Shown here piece after piece: positions 8,063 through 16,446 of a stretch of DNA of 64,000 bases. Origin of the DNA: Methylobacterium fujisawaense (GTDB taxonomy: Bacteria; Pseudomonadota; Alphaproteobacteria; Rhizobiales; Beijerinckiaceae). A program made the position numbers and the translations under genes. Location: the NCBI RefSeq assembly GCF_014138435.1, contig NZ_JACJIM010000011.1, positions 90,272 through 154,271 of the forward strand, read 5' to 3'. The notes beneath the pieces were generated by a model. That model did not search any database and was not told the DNA's origin. It saw nothing but the letters and a program-made list of their open reading frames with translations. How positions within the stretch are numbered: position 1 is the stretch's first letter; each line of letters starts with the position of its first letter.

Positions 8063-9490
8063 ATGCCCGAATTCGACCTGGCGATCCGCGGAGGGACCGT
8101 GGTCACGGCGAGCGACACGGTGCGGGCGGATGTCGGCGTGCGCGGCGGCCGGATCGTGGCTGTGGCCGAGGGCATCGCCGACGCCGCCCGGGTGATCGAC
8201 GCCTCCGGCCTGCTGGTCCTGCCCGGCGGCATCGACAGTCATGTCCACATCGCCCAGGATTCGGGCCCCGGCATCGTCATGGCCGACGACTTCGCCAGCG
8301 CCACCCGGGCGGCGGCGGCCGGCGGCAACACCTGCGTGATGCCCTTCGCGCTCCAGCCCCGGGGCGCCTCCCTGCGCGGGGCGGTCGACGCCTACCGGGC
8401 CAGGGCCGAGGGCCAGTGCCACGTCGACGTGGCGATCCACATGATCATCTCGGACCCGACCGAGGCGGTGCTCGGCCAGGAGCTGCCGGCCTTGGTCGCC
8501 GACGGCTACACCTCGTTCAAGGTCTTCATGACCTACGACGACCTCGTGCTGAACGACCGCCAGCTCCTCGACGTGTTCCACGTCGCGCGGCGGCAGGGCG
8601 CCCGGGTCATGGTCCACGCGGAGGGCTACGACGCGATCCGCTACCTCAGCGAGCGTCTGGAGCGGGCGGGCGAGACCAGGCCCTATGGCCACGCCCTGTC
8701 GCGCCCCGAGATCGTCGAGCGGGAGGCGGCCCACCGGGCCATCAGCCACGCCGAGCTGATCGACCTGCCCATCGTGATCGTCCACGTCTCGGGCCGCGAG
8801 GCCACCGAGCAGATCGCCTGGGCTCAGGGACGGGGCCTGAAGATCCGGGCCGAGACCTGCCCGCAATACCTGACCCTGACGGCCGAAGACATGAAGGGGC
8901 TCGGCCAGGACGATCCGATGGCGGGGTCGAAATACGTCTGCTCGCCGCCGACGCGGGATGTCGAGAGCCAGGAGGCGGTGTGGTCGGGGATCCGGCGCGG
9001 GATCTTCGACGTGGTCTCGTCCGACCATTGCCCGTTCCGCTACGACGACCCGCAGGGCAAGCTGAACCCGCGGGGTAAGACCTCCTTCCGCTGGATCCCG
9101 AACGGCATCCCCGGCATCGAGACGCGGCTGCCGGTGTTCTTCTCCGAGGGCGTCTCGAAGGGGCGCATCAGCCTCAACCAGTTCGCCGCGCTCACCGCCA
9201 CGAACCACGCGAAGCTCTACGGGCTGTACCCGCGCAAGGGCTCGATCGCCCCGGGCTTCGACGCCGACCTGACCCTCTGGGACCCGAACCGGCGCGAGAC
9301 CATCCGCCAGGAGATCCTCCACCACGGCTCCGACTACACGCCGTGGGAAGGGTTCGAGGTCACCGGCTGGCCGGTGATGACCATCGCGGGCGGGCAGGTC
9401 ATCGCCGAGGATGGCCGGGTCCTGTCCGAGCCGGGCCGCGGGCGGGTGCTGGACCGGGCGGTCGATCCGGCCGAGCGGCGGGAGGCGTAG
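8063..9490 (+). CDS. hydA: D-hydantoinase / dihydropyrimidinase
   Basis: 475 residues, the normal length of this cyclic amidohydrolase. It opens the ring of hydantoins or dihydropyrimidines to give N-carbamoyl amino acids. Binuclear metal ligands are visible: H60 and H62 in DSHVHIAQ, the carboxylated K153 in SFKVFMTY, H185 in VMVHAEG, H241 in IVHVSGRE, and D321 in SSDHCPF. The start at 8063 follows a GGAGGAGA ribosome-binding site. Downstream lies a complete ABC importer in the same direction, so uptake and hydrolysis of a cyclic ureide is likely. No dihydropyrimidine dehydrogenase gene is nearby, which favours hydantoin-like substrates over full pyrimidine breakdown. Confidence 0.88.
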   Translation: MPEFDLAIRGGTVVTASDTVRADVGVRGGRIVAVAEGIADAARVIDASGLLVLPGGIDSHVHIAQDSGPGIVMADDFASATRAAAAGGNTCVMPFALQPRGASLRGAVDAYRARAEGQCHVDVAIHMIISDPTEAVLGQELPALVADGYTSFKVFMTYDDLVLNDRQLLDVFHVARRQGARVMVHAEGYDAIRYLSERLERAGETRPYGHALSRPEIVEREAAHRAISHAELIDLPIVIVHVSGREATEQIAWAQGRGLKIRAETCPQYLTLTAEDMKGLGQDDPMAGSKYVCSPPTRDVESQEAVWSGIRRGIFDVVSSDHCPFRYDDPQGKLNPRGKTSFRWIPNGIPGIETRLPVFFSEGVSKGRISLNQFAALTATNHAKLYGLYPRKGSIAPGFDADLTLWDPNRRETIRQEILHHGSDYTPWEGFEVTGWPVMTIAGGQVIAEDGRVLSEPGRGRVLDRAVDPAERREA

Positions 9491-9583
9491 CCTTGGCCCG
9501 CCGCTTGCTCTCCGGTGTCGGATGGCGGGCGACACAGGGGGAATCGATGTTGCGGACGCGGCGTCGACCGGATCGAGCGCGGG

Positions 9584-9620
9584 TCCCCTCTCCCGTGCGG
9601 GAGAGGGACAGGGTGAGGGG
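9584..9620 (+). repeat. CCCTCTCCCGTGCGGGAGAGGG palindromic repeat, copy 1
   Basis: A palindromic core (CCCTCTCCC...GGGAGAGGG) followed by the tail ACAGGGTGAGGGG. A second copy with the tail on the other side lies at 9681-9717, and a core-only copy at 12155-12185. Confidence 0.75.
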
Positions 9621-9680
9621 CGTGCGGCTTCCGGATAGGGCGCGCATGGCAAGGGTGTGCCCCGTCCTGAACGTTCTCGT

Positions 9681-9717
9681 CCCTCACCCCTACCCTCTCC
9701 CGCACGGGAGAGGGGGC
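9681..9717 (-). repeat. Same palindromic repeat, copy 2 in inverse orientation
   Basis: The tail CCCTCACCCCTA precedes the core CCCTCTCCCGCACGGGAGAGGG, so this copy is inverted relative to 9584-9620. The two could pair into a larger cruciform or RNA stem between hydA and the ABC transporter. The rest of the 9491-9788 gap holds no gene. Confidence 0.75.
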
Positions 9718-9788
9718 GTGTCGCGGCCTTCAAGAGTGATCGTGCGACTCTTGTATCTTGCACATCGCCGGAAGCAGGCGAGCCTCAC

Positions 9789-10784
9789 ATGAATGTCGAG
9801 CTGATCGGCCTGACCAAGCGCTACGGCGCGGCGACCGCGGTCGATGCCATCGACCTGAAGGTGCCGTCCGGGGCCTATTGCTGCCTGCTCGGCCCCTCCG
9901 GCTGCGGCAAGACCACGACGCTCCGGATGATCGGCGGCCACGAGCACGCCAGCGCGGGCGACGTGGTGATCGGCCCGAAGGCAGTGGGCGACGCGGCGCC
10001 GTCCGAGCGCGGCACCGCCATGATGTTCCAGAGCTACGCCCTGTTCCCGCATCTCGATGCGCGGGACAACGTCGCCTTCAGCCTGCGGATGCGCGGAAGC
10101 GGCAAGGTGGAGCGCCGGGCCAAGGCCATGGCGATGCTCGACCTCGTGCAGATGGGCCACCTCGCCGGGCGCCTGCCGGCCCAGCTCTCCGGCGGCCAGC
10201 AGCAGCGCGTCGCGCTCGCCCGCGCCCTCGTCACGGGCCCGAAGGTGCTTCTGCTCGACGAGCCGCTCTCGGCGCTCGATCCGTTCCTGCGGGTGCGGAT
10301 GCGGGTCGAGTTGAAGCGGATCCAGACCGAGCTGGGCCTCACCTTCATCCACGTCACCCACAGCCAGGAGGAGGCGATGGCGCTCTCCGACCTCGTGGTG
10401 GTGATGAATGCCGGCCGGATCGAGCAGGCCGCCGACCCGCGCACCGTGTTCGAGCGGCCGGCGACCGCCTTCGTGGCCCGGTTCATCGGCGGCCACAACG
10501 TGATCCGCCTGCCCGACGGGCTCATCGCCGTGCGGGCGGACCGGATCCGCCTCGGCGCCGAGGCCGGCCCCGCCGCGCGGCCGGCCCGGGTGGTGGCTGT
10601 CGAGTACCAGGGCACCAGCGTCCATGTCGGCCTCGACGCAGAGGGGCTGGAGCGCGCGCCTGAGAGCCCCGCCGCCCTCACGGCGATCCTCAGCGACGCG
10701 GATTTCGCGGCCCGCCCGCTGCGCCCGGGCGACACGATTCCGGTCGGCTGGGACGCGGCCGCCGCCCACCGCCTCGACGCGTAA
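9789..10784 (+). CDS. ABC transporter ATP-binding protein, PotA-like
   Basis: 331 residues. Walker A GPSGCGKTT is at 35-43, followed by the Q-loop in MMFQSYALFPHL, the signature LSGGQQQR, Walker B with D-loop LLLDEPLSALD, and the H-loop in FIHVTHSQEEA. The last ~80 residues look like a TOBE domain, as in spermidine/putrescine-type importers. It powers uptake through the two permeases encoded downstream. It heads a four-gene set: ATPase, binding protein and two permeases. Confidence 0.9.
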   Translation: MNVELIGLTKRYGAATAVDAIDLKVPSGAYCCLLGPSGCGKTTTLRMIGGHEHASAGDVVIGPKAVGDAAPSERGTAMMFQSYALFPHLDARDNVAFSLRMRGSGKVERRAKAMAMLDLVQMGHLAGRLPAQLSGGQQQRVALARALVTGPKVLLLDEPLSALDPFLRVRMRVELKRIQTELGLTFIHVTHSQEEAMALSDLVVVMNAGRIEQAADPRTVFERPATAFVARFIGGHNVIRLPDGLIAVRADRIRLGAEAGPAARPARVVAVEYQGTSVHVGLDAEGLERAPESPAALTAILSDADFAARPLRPGDTIPVGWDAAAAHRLDA

Positions 10785-10801
10785 CCGGTACGGAGACGAC
10801 G

Positions 10802-12064
10802 ATGGATGCTTTCTCGAAGCCGAGCCGGCGCACGCTCCTGAAGGGGGCCGCCGCGCTGGCCGCGACGCCTGTCACCGGCTTCCCGGCGGTGCACGCCGCC
10901 GAGCCGGTGACCCTGCGCTACCTCGGCACCGCGGTGAACCAGTCCGCCGACATCGCCAGGAAGGTGAAGGAGGATCTGGGCCTCACCATCGAGTACATAC
11001 CGGTGGTGACCGACGAGGTGACCAAGCGCGTCGTCACCCAGCCGAATTCCTTCGACCTGGTCGACACCGAGTATTTCAGCCTCAAGAAGATCCTGCCCTC
11101 CGGCAACCTCCAGGGCATGGACGCCAAGCGGATCAAACTGGCCGACAAGATCTCGTCGATCTTCACCAAGGGCGAGGTGGGGGGCCGGAAGATCGGCGAT
11201 CAGGGCACGGCCCCCCGGAAGGTCTTCTATCTGGAGGGCCAGGATTCGAAAAAATTTGCCGGCGAACAGACCGAGTGGATCTCGCTGATCCCCACCGTCT
11301 ACAACGCCGACACGCTGGGCATCCGGCCGGACCTAATCAAGATCCCGGTGACGAGCTGGAAGGAGCTCCTGAACCCGGCCTTCAAGGGCAAGGCCTCGAT
11401 CCTCAACATCCCGTCGATCGGCATCATGGACGCCGCGATGGTGGTGGAGGCCTCCGGCGACTACACCTACGGCGACAAGGGCAACATGACGAAGCCCGAG
11501 ATCGACCGCACCATCAAGGTGCTGATCGAGGCCAAGCGCGCCGGCCAGTTCCGCGCCTTCTGGCAGGACTTCAACGAATCCGTGAACCTGATGGCCTCGG
11601 GCGAGACGGTGATCCAGTCGATGTGGTCGCCCGCCGTCACGAAGGTGCGCGCGCAGGGCGTGCCCTGCACCTACCAGCCGCTGAAGGAGGGCTACCGGGC
11701 CTGGGCCTCGGGCTTCGGCATCCCCAAGACCCTGAGCGGCAAGAAGCTCGATGCCGCCTACGATTTCATCAATTGGTTCCTGTCCGGCTGGGCCGGGGCC
11801 TACCTGAACCGGCAGGGCTACTACTCGGCGGTGCTGGAGACCGCACAGGCGAACATGCAGCCCTACGAATGGGCCTTCTGGATGGAGGGCAAGCCCGCCG
11901 AGAAGGACATCCTCGGTCCCGACGGCACCCTGATCGAGAAGGCCGGCGCCACCCGCGACGGCGGCTCCTTCGACGCGCGGATGGGCGCGGTCGCCTGCTG
12001 GAACGCCGTGATGGACGAGAACACCTACATGGTGCGCAAGTGGAACGAGTTCATCGCGGCGTGA
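10802..12064 (+). CDS. ABC transporter periplasmic solute-binding protein, PotD-like
   Basis: 420 residues with a Tat signal: SRRTLLKGAAALAATPVTG near residues 8-26, cleaved after VHAA. The mature part has the extracellular solute-binding fold of the polyamine class, with conserved segments such as SWKELLNPAFKGKASI and YDFINWFLSG. It starts 17 bases after the ATPase stop. The neighbouring hydantoinase suggests a nitrogen-rich ligand, but the ligand cannot be read from sequence. Confidence 0.88.
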   Translation: MDAFSKPSRRTLLKGAAALAATPVTGFPAVHAAEPVTLRYLGTAVNQSADIARKVKEDLGLTIEYIPVVTDEVTKRVVTQPNSFDLVDTEYFSLKKILPSGNLQGMDAKRIKLADKISSIFTKGEVGGRKIGDQGTAPRKVFYLEGQDSKKFAGEQTEWISLIPTVYNADTLGIRPDLIKIPVTSWKELLNPAFKGKASILNIPSIGIMDAAMVVEASGDYTYGDKGNMTKPEIDRTIKVLIEAKRAGQFRAFWQDFNESVNLMASGETVIQSMWSPAVTKVRAQGVPCTYQPLKEGYRAWASGFGIPKTLSGKKLDAAYDFINWFLSGWAGAYLNRQGYYSAVLETAQANMQPYEWAFWMEGKPAEKDILGPDGTLIEKAGATRDGGSFDARMGAVACWNAVMDENTYMVRKWNEFIAA

Positions 12065-12154
12065 GGGCGGTGGGCGCCCCCTCCCCGTCCTTCTCCCTCC
12101 GCGGGCCCTCGGAGACGCCCGTCCTGCGCGGCCACGCGGCTGCCGGATGGAACG

Positions 12155-12185
12155 CGCGCCCCCTCTCCCGCACGGGAGAGGGGGC
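12155..12185. repeat. Palindromic repeat core, copy 3
   Basis: GCGCCCCCTCTCCCGCACGG... pairs with GAGAGGGGGCGC, a long perfect palindrome with the same core as the copies at 9584 and 9681. It lies in the ~200-base gap between the binding protein and first permease genes, where it might tune their relative expression. Confidence 0.7.
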
Positions 12186-12269
12186 GCGGTGCGCCTCGCG
12201 GGAGCCGATGTGTGAACATCGGAGCCCGCAGAGGGGGAGGGAAGCGGCGGCGCGCGTGGGGTGAATCCG

Positions 12270-13205
12270 ATGACCGATCTCGCCCTGCCCGCCGCCGAGA
12301 CCGCCGCGCGGACCGCAGCGCCCACCGTTGCGGGCCGCCCGCGCCGCCGCACCCTCGCCTATCTCCAGGCCGCGCCGCTGGCCCTCGTCTTCCTCGTCTT
12401 CCTGGTGGTGCCGCTGGTGCTCACCGGGATCGTCTCGCTGTGGGAGTACAACGAGTACGAGATCATCCCGGCGCTGACCCTGCAGAACTACGCCGACGTC
12501 TTCGACGGCTGCCTGTCCGCCGACCTCTGCACCACGCTGCGCACCTATCTCTCGACGGTGAAGTTCGTCGCGCTGACGCTGGCGATCACCCTGCCGCTGG
12601 GCTTCGCCATCGCCTACTTCCTGGCCTTCTATATCCGCTCCGGCACGGTGCGGATGGGGCTGTTCCTGCTCTGCACGATCCCGTTCTGGACCTCGAACGT
12701 GATCCGCATGATCTCGTGGATCCCGCTGCTCGGCCGCAACGGCCTCGTCAACGACACGCTCCGTGCCCTCGGGCTGATCCGCGCGCCGATCGAGGGCCTG
12801 CTCTACTCCGACTTCGCGGTGGTCCTGGCCTTCGTGCACCTCGACACGGTGTTCATGATCGTGCCGATCTTCAACAGTCTCGCGCGGATCGACCGGCGCC
12901 TGATCGAGGCGGCGCGGGATTGCGGCGCGTCCGGCGCACAGATCCTCTGGACCGTGATCCTGCCGCTGGCCAAGCCCGGCATCGCCATCGGGACGATCTT
13001 CGTGACGACCCTGGTGATGGGCGACTTCGTCACCGTCGGCGTCATGGGCGGCCAGCAGATCGCCAGCGTCGGCAAGGTGATCCAGGTGCAGATGGCCTAC
13101 CTGCAATTCCCGGCGGCCGCGGCCAACGCCATGGTGCTCTTGGCTGCCGTGCTGCTGATGATCCTGGGACTCACCCGGATGATCGACCTCCGGCGGGAGC
13201 TGTAG
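12270..13205 (+). CDS. ABC transporter permease, PotB-like
   Basis: 311 residues with about six transmembrane segments. The first is AAPLALVFLVFLVVPLVLTGI. The cytoplasmic EAA-type loop reads EAARDCGASGAQILWTVILP, which docks onto the ATPase. ATG at 12270 follows GGGGTGA at good spacing. A GTG at 12261 is an alternative three codons longer. The stop is two bases before the second permease start, so the two are co-translated. Confidence 0.88.
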   Translation: MTDLALPAAETAARTAAPTVAGRPRRRTLAYLQAAPLALVFLVFLVVPLVLTGIVSLWEYNEYEIIPALTLQNYADVFDGCLSADLCTTLRTYLSTVKFVALTLAITLPLGFAIAYFLAFYIRSGTVRMGLFLLCTIPFWTSNVIRMISWIPLLGRNGLVNDTLRALGLIRAPIEGLLYSDFAVVLAFVHLDTVFMIVPIFNSLARIDRRLIEAARDCGASGAQILWTVILPLAKPGIAIGTIFVTTLVMGDFVTVGVMGGQQIASVGKVIQVQMAYLQFPAAAANAMVLLAAVLLMILGLTRMIDLRREL

Positions 13206-13207
13206 CG

Positions 13208-14098
13208 ATGGACCGGCCCCGCGGCCTCGCCTTCTATCTCCTGGCCGGCGTCTTCGCCCTCTACGTCCTGTTCCTCTACGGGCCGACGCTGACCATCCTG
13301 GCCCTGAGCTTCCAGGGGCCCTCCGGCGGCCTGACCTTCCCGATGAACGGCGTGTCGACCCATTGGTTCGCCAAGCTCTGGGAGGGCGTCGGCGTGGTCG
13401 ACATCTGGGCGGCTCTGCGGCGCTCCCTGGCGCTCGGCCTCGTGGTGATGGCACTCACCGTGACGATCGCCTTCTATGCCGGCATCGCCTTCCGGAAGGG
13501 GTTTCGGGGGGCCGGCCTCGTCTTCGCCCTGGCGGTGTCGAGCCTGATCGTGCCCTCGATCGTGGTCTCGCTGGGCATCGGGCTGGAGTTCCGGCTCCTC
13601 GACGATGCGATCAAGGCGCTCGCCGCCGCCACCGGCTGGGGGTTCCTGGAGGATCACGGCACGCTGATGGGCCTCTACACCTCGGCGCTGGGGGCGCACC
13701 TGACCTGGACGCTGCCCTTCGGCCTGCTGATCATGTTCGCGGTCTTCAACCGGTTCGACCCGGCCTACGAGGAGGCCGCCCGCGACCTCGGCGCCAGCGG
13801 TCCGCAGACGCTGCGCCACGTGGTGGTGCCGATCCTCGCGCCCGCGCTCGTCGGCGTCGCGCTGTTCGGCTTCACCCTGTCGTTCGACGAACTCGCCCGC
13901 ACCAGCCAGGCGATCGGCGGCCGCAACACCCTGCCGCTTGAATTGCAGGGCCTGACCACCACGGTGACGACGCCGGAGATCTATGCGCTGGGCACGATGA
14001 CCACCGCCGTCTCGGCCCTGGTGATCGGGACGGCGCTCGGCCTGACCCTGTGGCTGCAGAAGCGCCGGGCGCGGCGGGCCATGGCGGGGTTGCGGTAG
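13208..14098 (+). CDS. ABC transporter permease, PotC-like
   Basis: 296 residues with six predicted membrane spans, beginning with FYLLAGVFALYVLFLYGP. The EAA motif is EAARDLGASGPQTLRHVVVP. It is the second inner-membrane subunit of the polyamine-type importer encoded from 9789. It ends the set; the following gene pair at 14148 begins 50 bases later and is unrelated. Confidence 0.88.
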   Translation: MDRPRGLAFYLLAGVFALYVLFLYGPTLTILALSFQGPSGGLTFPMNGVSTHWFAKLWEGVGVVDIWAALRRSLALGLVVMALTVTIAFYAGIAFRKGFRGAGLVFALAVSSLIVPSIVVSLGIGLEFRLLDDAIKALAAATGWGFLEDHGTLMGLYTSALGAHLTWTLPFGLLIMFAVFNRFDPAYEEAARDLGASGPQTLRHVVVPILAPALVGVALFGFTLSFDELARTSQAIGGRNTLPLELQGLTTTVTTPEIYALGTMTTAVSALVIGTALGLTLWLQKRRARRAMAGLR

Positions 14099-14147
14099 GG
14101 CGCTTACCCGCTCACCCTGGAGGCCGTCGAGTCGACGAGGTTCGCGG

Positions 14148-14468
14148 GTGTGGCCAGCTGGTTCCGTTGCGATCGCGATCCTCGCTTACGGCCGCGGCAA
14201 TACGGTTCTGATCGAAATCGAGACGCCTGCCGGACGGCTGGAGGCTGTCGGCGAACTGGAGCAGATCGGCCGAACCTTGTATTTTCGTCGCGCCCACATC
14301 CAGGGGCTGCACAAGGGTGCCCTTGGGCGAGCGGGGCTGAACGCGATCGGCGCGGAGATCCTGAGAGAGGCTGAAGTTGATGCGGTCGTCATTGAAGGAG
14401 GCGCTCGAACGACAGGAGCGGGACCGAAACGGGGGCGCCGGCCACCACCCTTCCGGTATCCCCGTTGA
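14148..14468 (+). CDS. Small unknown protein, possible toxin-like partner
   Basis: 106-residue frame starting at GTG (no in-frame ATG). It has a strand-rich first half (NTVLIEIETPAGRLEAVGEL) and a conserved-looking end VDAVVIEGGARTTGAGPKRG followed by basic PRPF-like residues. Composition looks like a real basic protein, possibly RNA-binding, but no family is recognised with certainty. Its 3' end overlaps the next gene by 89 bases in another frame, which implies coupled expression. The overlap and the ribbon-helix-helix-like tail of the neighbour suggest a toxin-antitoxin arrangement. That is inference only. Confidence 0.5.
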   Translation: MWPAGSVAIAILAYGRGNTVLIEIETPAGRLEAVGELEQIGRTLYFRRAHIQGLHKGALGRAGLNAIGAEILREAEVDAVVIEGGARTTGAGPKRGRRPPPFRYPR

Positions 14469-14808
14469 ACTCGTGCTTCAGATTTCGGCCTCGAACGATC
14501 AGCCCGTCGACCTCGTGAAGGCCCTGATGGCATTCGGCCTGGACTTGCACGAGGCGCACGACATCGTCGATCGCTTGGCGAGCGGAGAAAAGGTCGCGAC
14601 CACCCTATACCTGACCGCCGAGGGTGGATCGCCTTTCGCATTGAGCCGCTTCGGTGTGATGGTTGGCGCCCCCCAGCCGGTCGACGCGGCTTCCATCCCT
14701 GTGGATGTGCTGAACGCGATCGAGGCGTGGCGCCTGTCCGAGCCGGAGCGTCCCACCCGGGATGAGGCGATCGGCATCATCCTCCGCCGCGGCCTCGCGG
14801 CCGCGTAG
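14380..14808 (+). CDS. Unknown protein with a ribbon-helix-helix-like C-terminus
   Basis: 142 residues. ATG at 14380 follows a GAGAGAGG ribosome-binding site. The middle (VDLVKALMAFGLDLHEAHDI) resembles the helical pattern of L7/L12-C-like domains. The C-terminal ~35 residues (VLNAIEAWRLSEPERPTRDE, then AIGIILRRGL) fit the helix-turn-helix half of a ribbon-helix-helix DNA-binding domain, common in antitoxins. It overlaps the preceding small gene by 89 bases. A DNA-binding antitoxin or autorepressor role is plausible. No signal or membrane segment is seen. Confidence 0.6.
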   Translation: MRSSLKEALERQERDRNGGAGHHPSGIPVELVLQISASNDQPVDLVKALMAFGLDLHEAHDIVDRLASGEKVATTLYLTAEGGSPFALSRFGVMVGAPQPVDAASIPVDVLNAIEAWRLSEPERPTRDEAIGIILRRGLAAA

Positions 14809-14858
14809 GGGCTCCACCGCAACATTGCCAACCCACCCCCATCCGTGTATGCGCAGCC

Positions 14859-14931
14859 CGCGCCCCCGAGACACCCTTGGAGGCAGGGGCGCGTCGGGAA
14901 GGGCTTGGCCGTCCGCACAGGGCGGCCTTTT
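14859..14931 (+). promoter_or_regulatory. Two-hairpin leader of rplY with terminator-like second stem
   Basis: CGCGCCCC (14859-14866) pairs with GGGGCGCG (14886-14893). After a short linker, GGCCGTCC (14907-14914) pairs with GGGCGGCC (14920-14927) around a 5-base loop and is followed by TTTT. The L25 start lies about 37 bases further on. This could be an attenuator controlled by ribosomal protein level, or the end of an upstream small RNA. Confidence 0.5.
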
Positions 14932-14967
14932 CGCGTTCCGGCTCCAGCAATTCGTAAGGATCACGCC

Positions 14968-15660
14968 ATGAGCGCAGTCAAGACGCTTGAGGCCGTGGCA
15001 CGCGACCGGGTCGGCAAGGGGGCCGCCCGGGCCGTTCGTCGCCAGGGCCAGATTCCCGCCGTCATCTACGGCGGTGGCCAGCCGCCGCAATCCATCGCGG
15101 TCGATCTCATCCGCACCCGCACCCTGATCTACGCGGGCGGCTTCAAGACGACGCTGTTCGAGATCAACGCTGGCGGCAAGAAGATCCGCGCGATCCCGCG
15201 CGACTTCCAGCTCGACCCGGTCTCCGGCGTGCCGCTGCACGTCGACTTCCTGCGCGTCGTCTCGGGCCAGACCGTCACCGTCGAGGTGCCGGTGCACTTC
15301 GTCAACGAGGACGCGGCCCCCGGCATCAAGAAGCTCGGCGGCACCCTCAACATCGTGGCCCACACGCTCGCCCTCGACGTCGCCCCGGATCAGATCCCGG
15401 ACGCGATCGAGGTCGACCTGACCGGCCGCGCGATCGGCGACGTGATCCACGTCTCCGACATCAAGATCCCGGCCGGCACCTACACCGGTGAGGCGACCGA
15501 TCCGGTGGCCAACATCGTGCCGCCGACCGTGCTGGGCGCCGAGGTGGAGGCCGAGGAGGCCGCCATCGCCGAGGCGCAGTCGGCCGAGGCCGCCGAGGAG
15601 AAGGCCGAAGCCGAGGCCGAGACCTCCGAGGACGAGAAGAAAGACGGCGAGGAGGCCTGA
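14968..15660 (+). CDS. rplY: 50S ribosomal protein L25, long CTC form
   Basis: 230 residues. The N-terminal ~95 residues are the 5S-rRNA-binding L25 domain (DRVGKGAARAVRRQGQIPAV). They are followed by the TL5/CTC beta-domain (VTVEVPVHFVNEDAAPG). The end is a highly acidic Ala/Glu-rich tail, as usual in alphaproteobacterial L25. The start at 14968 follows TAAGGA. It stands alone between a structured leader and a terminator. In many genomes pth follows, but here pdxH on the opposite strand does. Confidence 0.93.
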   Translation: MSAVKTLEAVARDRVGKGAARAVRRQGQIPAVIYGGGQPPQSIAVDLIRTRTLIYAGGFKTTLFEINAGGKKIRAIPRDFQLDPVSGVPLHVDFLRVVSGQTVTVEVPVHFVNEDAAPGIKKLGGTLNIVAHTLALDVAPDQIPDAIEVDLTGRAIGDVIHVSDIKIPAGTYTGEATDPVANIVPPTVLGAEVEAEEAAIAEAQSAEAAEEKAEAEAETSEDEKKDGEEA

Positions 15661-15687
15661 GCCTCGTCGCACTGCTCCGCACTCTCG

Positions 15688-15720
15688 AGAGCCCCGGCCC
15701 TGCCGGGGCTCTCTTCGTTC
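15688..15720 (+). terminator. Terminator of rplY
   Basis: An 11-bp stem AGAGCCCCGGC (15688-15698) with GCCGGGGCTCT (15702-15712) has a 3-base loop and is followed by CTTCGTTC. It sits 27 bases after the rplY stop and between two convergent genes. Confidence 0.75.
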
Positions 15721-15730
15721 GGGCGGGCGG

Positions 15731-16408
15731 TCAGGGATAGAGCCGCGCGCGGCTCCAGCCATCGCCGGCCCGGGTGAAGCGGACCCGGTCGTGCAGGCGG
15801 AAATCGCCGTTCTGCCAGAATTCGAGGGTGACCGGCGCAATGCGGAAGCCGGTCCAGTGCTCCGGCCGGGGGATCGGCCCTTCGCCGTAGCGCTCGGAGA
15901 GGTCCGCCACGGCGCTCATCAGCGTGGCGCGATCGGCGAGCGGGCGTGATTGCTGGCTGGCGATGGCGCCGAGCCGGCTCTCGCGGCGGCGGCTCTGGAA
16001 ATAGGCATCCGCCTCCTCGGCCGTCACCGGCGTGATCGGGCCCCGGGCCCGCACCTGCCGACGCAGGCTCTTCCAGTGCAGCACCAGGGCGGCTTGCGGG
16101 TTCTGGGCCAGCTCCTCCCCCTTGGTGGATTGCGTGTTGGTGTAGAAGACGAAGCCGCGGGCGTCGAAGCCCTTCAGCAGCACCATCCGCACGTCCGGCA
16201 GCCCGTCCGACCCGGCGGTGGCGAGCGCCATCGCGTTCGGGTCCTCGGGTTCAGCCGCCTCCGCGTCCTTCATCCAGGAAGCGAACAGCCCGAAGGGGTC
16301 GTCGCTCAGTGTGAAGTCCGCGCTCTTCGGGTCATCGGTCCTTAACTGATCCACGCCAAGACTCCTGCCTGCCGCGTCAAGGGCCTGAGGGGGCACCGAC
16401 ATCGGCAT
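15731..16408 (-). CDS. pdxH: Pyridoxamine 5'-phosphate oxidase
   Basis: FMN-dependent oxidase that makes pyridoxal 5'-phosphate, about 225 residues. Recognisable family segments are MALATAGSDGLPDVRMVLLK, GFVFYTNTQSTKGEEL, LHWKSLRRQVRARGPI, SRRRESRLGAIASQQSR and the C-terminal HDRVRF...W...RLYP. The start is uncertain: 16408 and 16402 are adjacent Met codons and neither has a strong ribosome-binding site. It is divergent from the lipoprotein gene at 16447, with only 38 bases between them, so their promoters must overlap. Confidence 0.92.
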   Translation of the reverse strand: MPMSVPPQALDAAGRSLGVDQLRTDDPKSADFTLSDDPFGLFASWMKDAEAAEPEDPNAMALATAGSDGLPDVRMVLLKGFDARGFVFYTNTQSTKGEELAQNPQAALVLHWKSLRRQVRARGPITPVTAEEADAYFQSRRRESRLGAIASQQSRPLADRATLMSAVADLSERYGEGPIPRPEHWTGFRIAPVTLEFWQNGDFRLHDRVRFTRAGDGWSRARLYP

Positions 16409-16446
16409 GTTCGGTCGAGCGGAAAGCCCGTCGTGAGTCAGGTGTA

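Noticed and set aside
7892..9763. A 623-codon minus-strand frame
   Set aside because: It is antisense to the hydantoinase gene, which has all catalytic residues. The minus frame has no recognisable domain.
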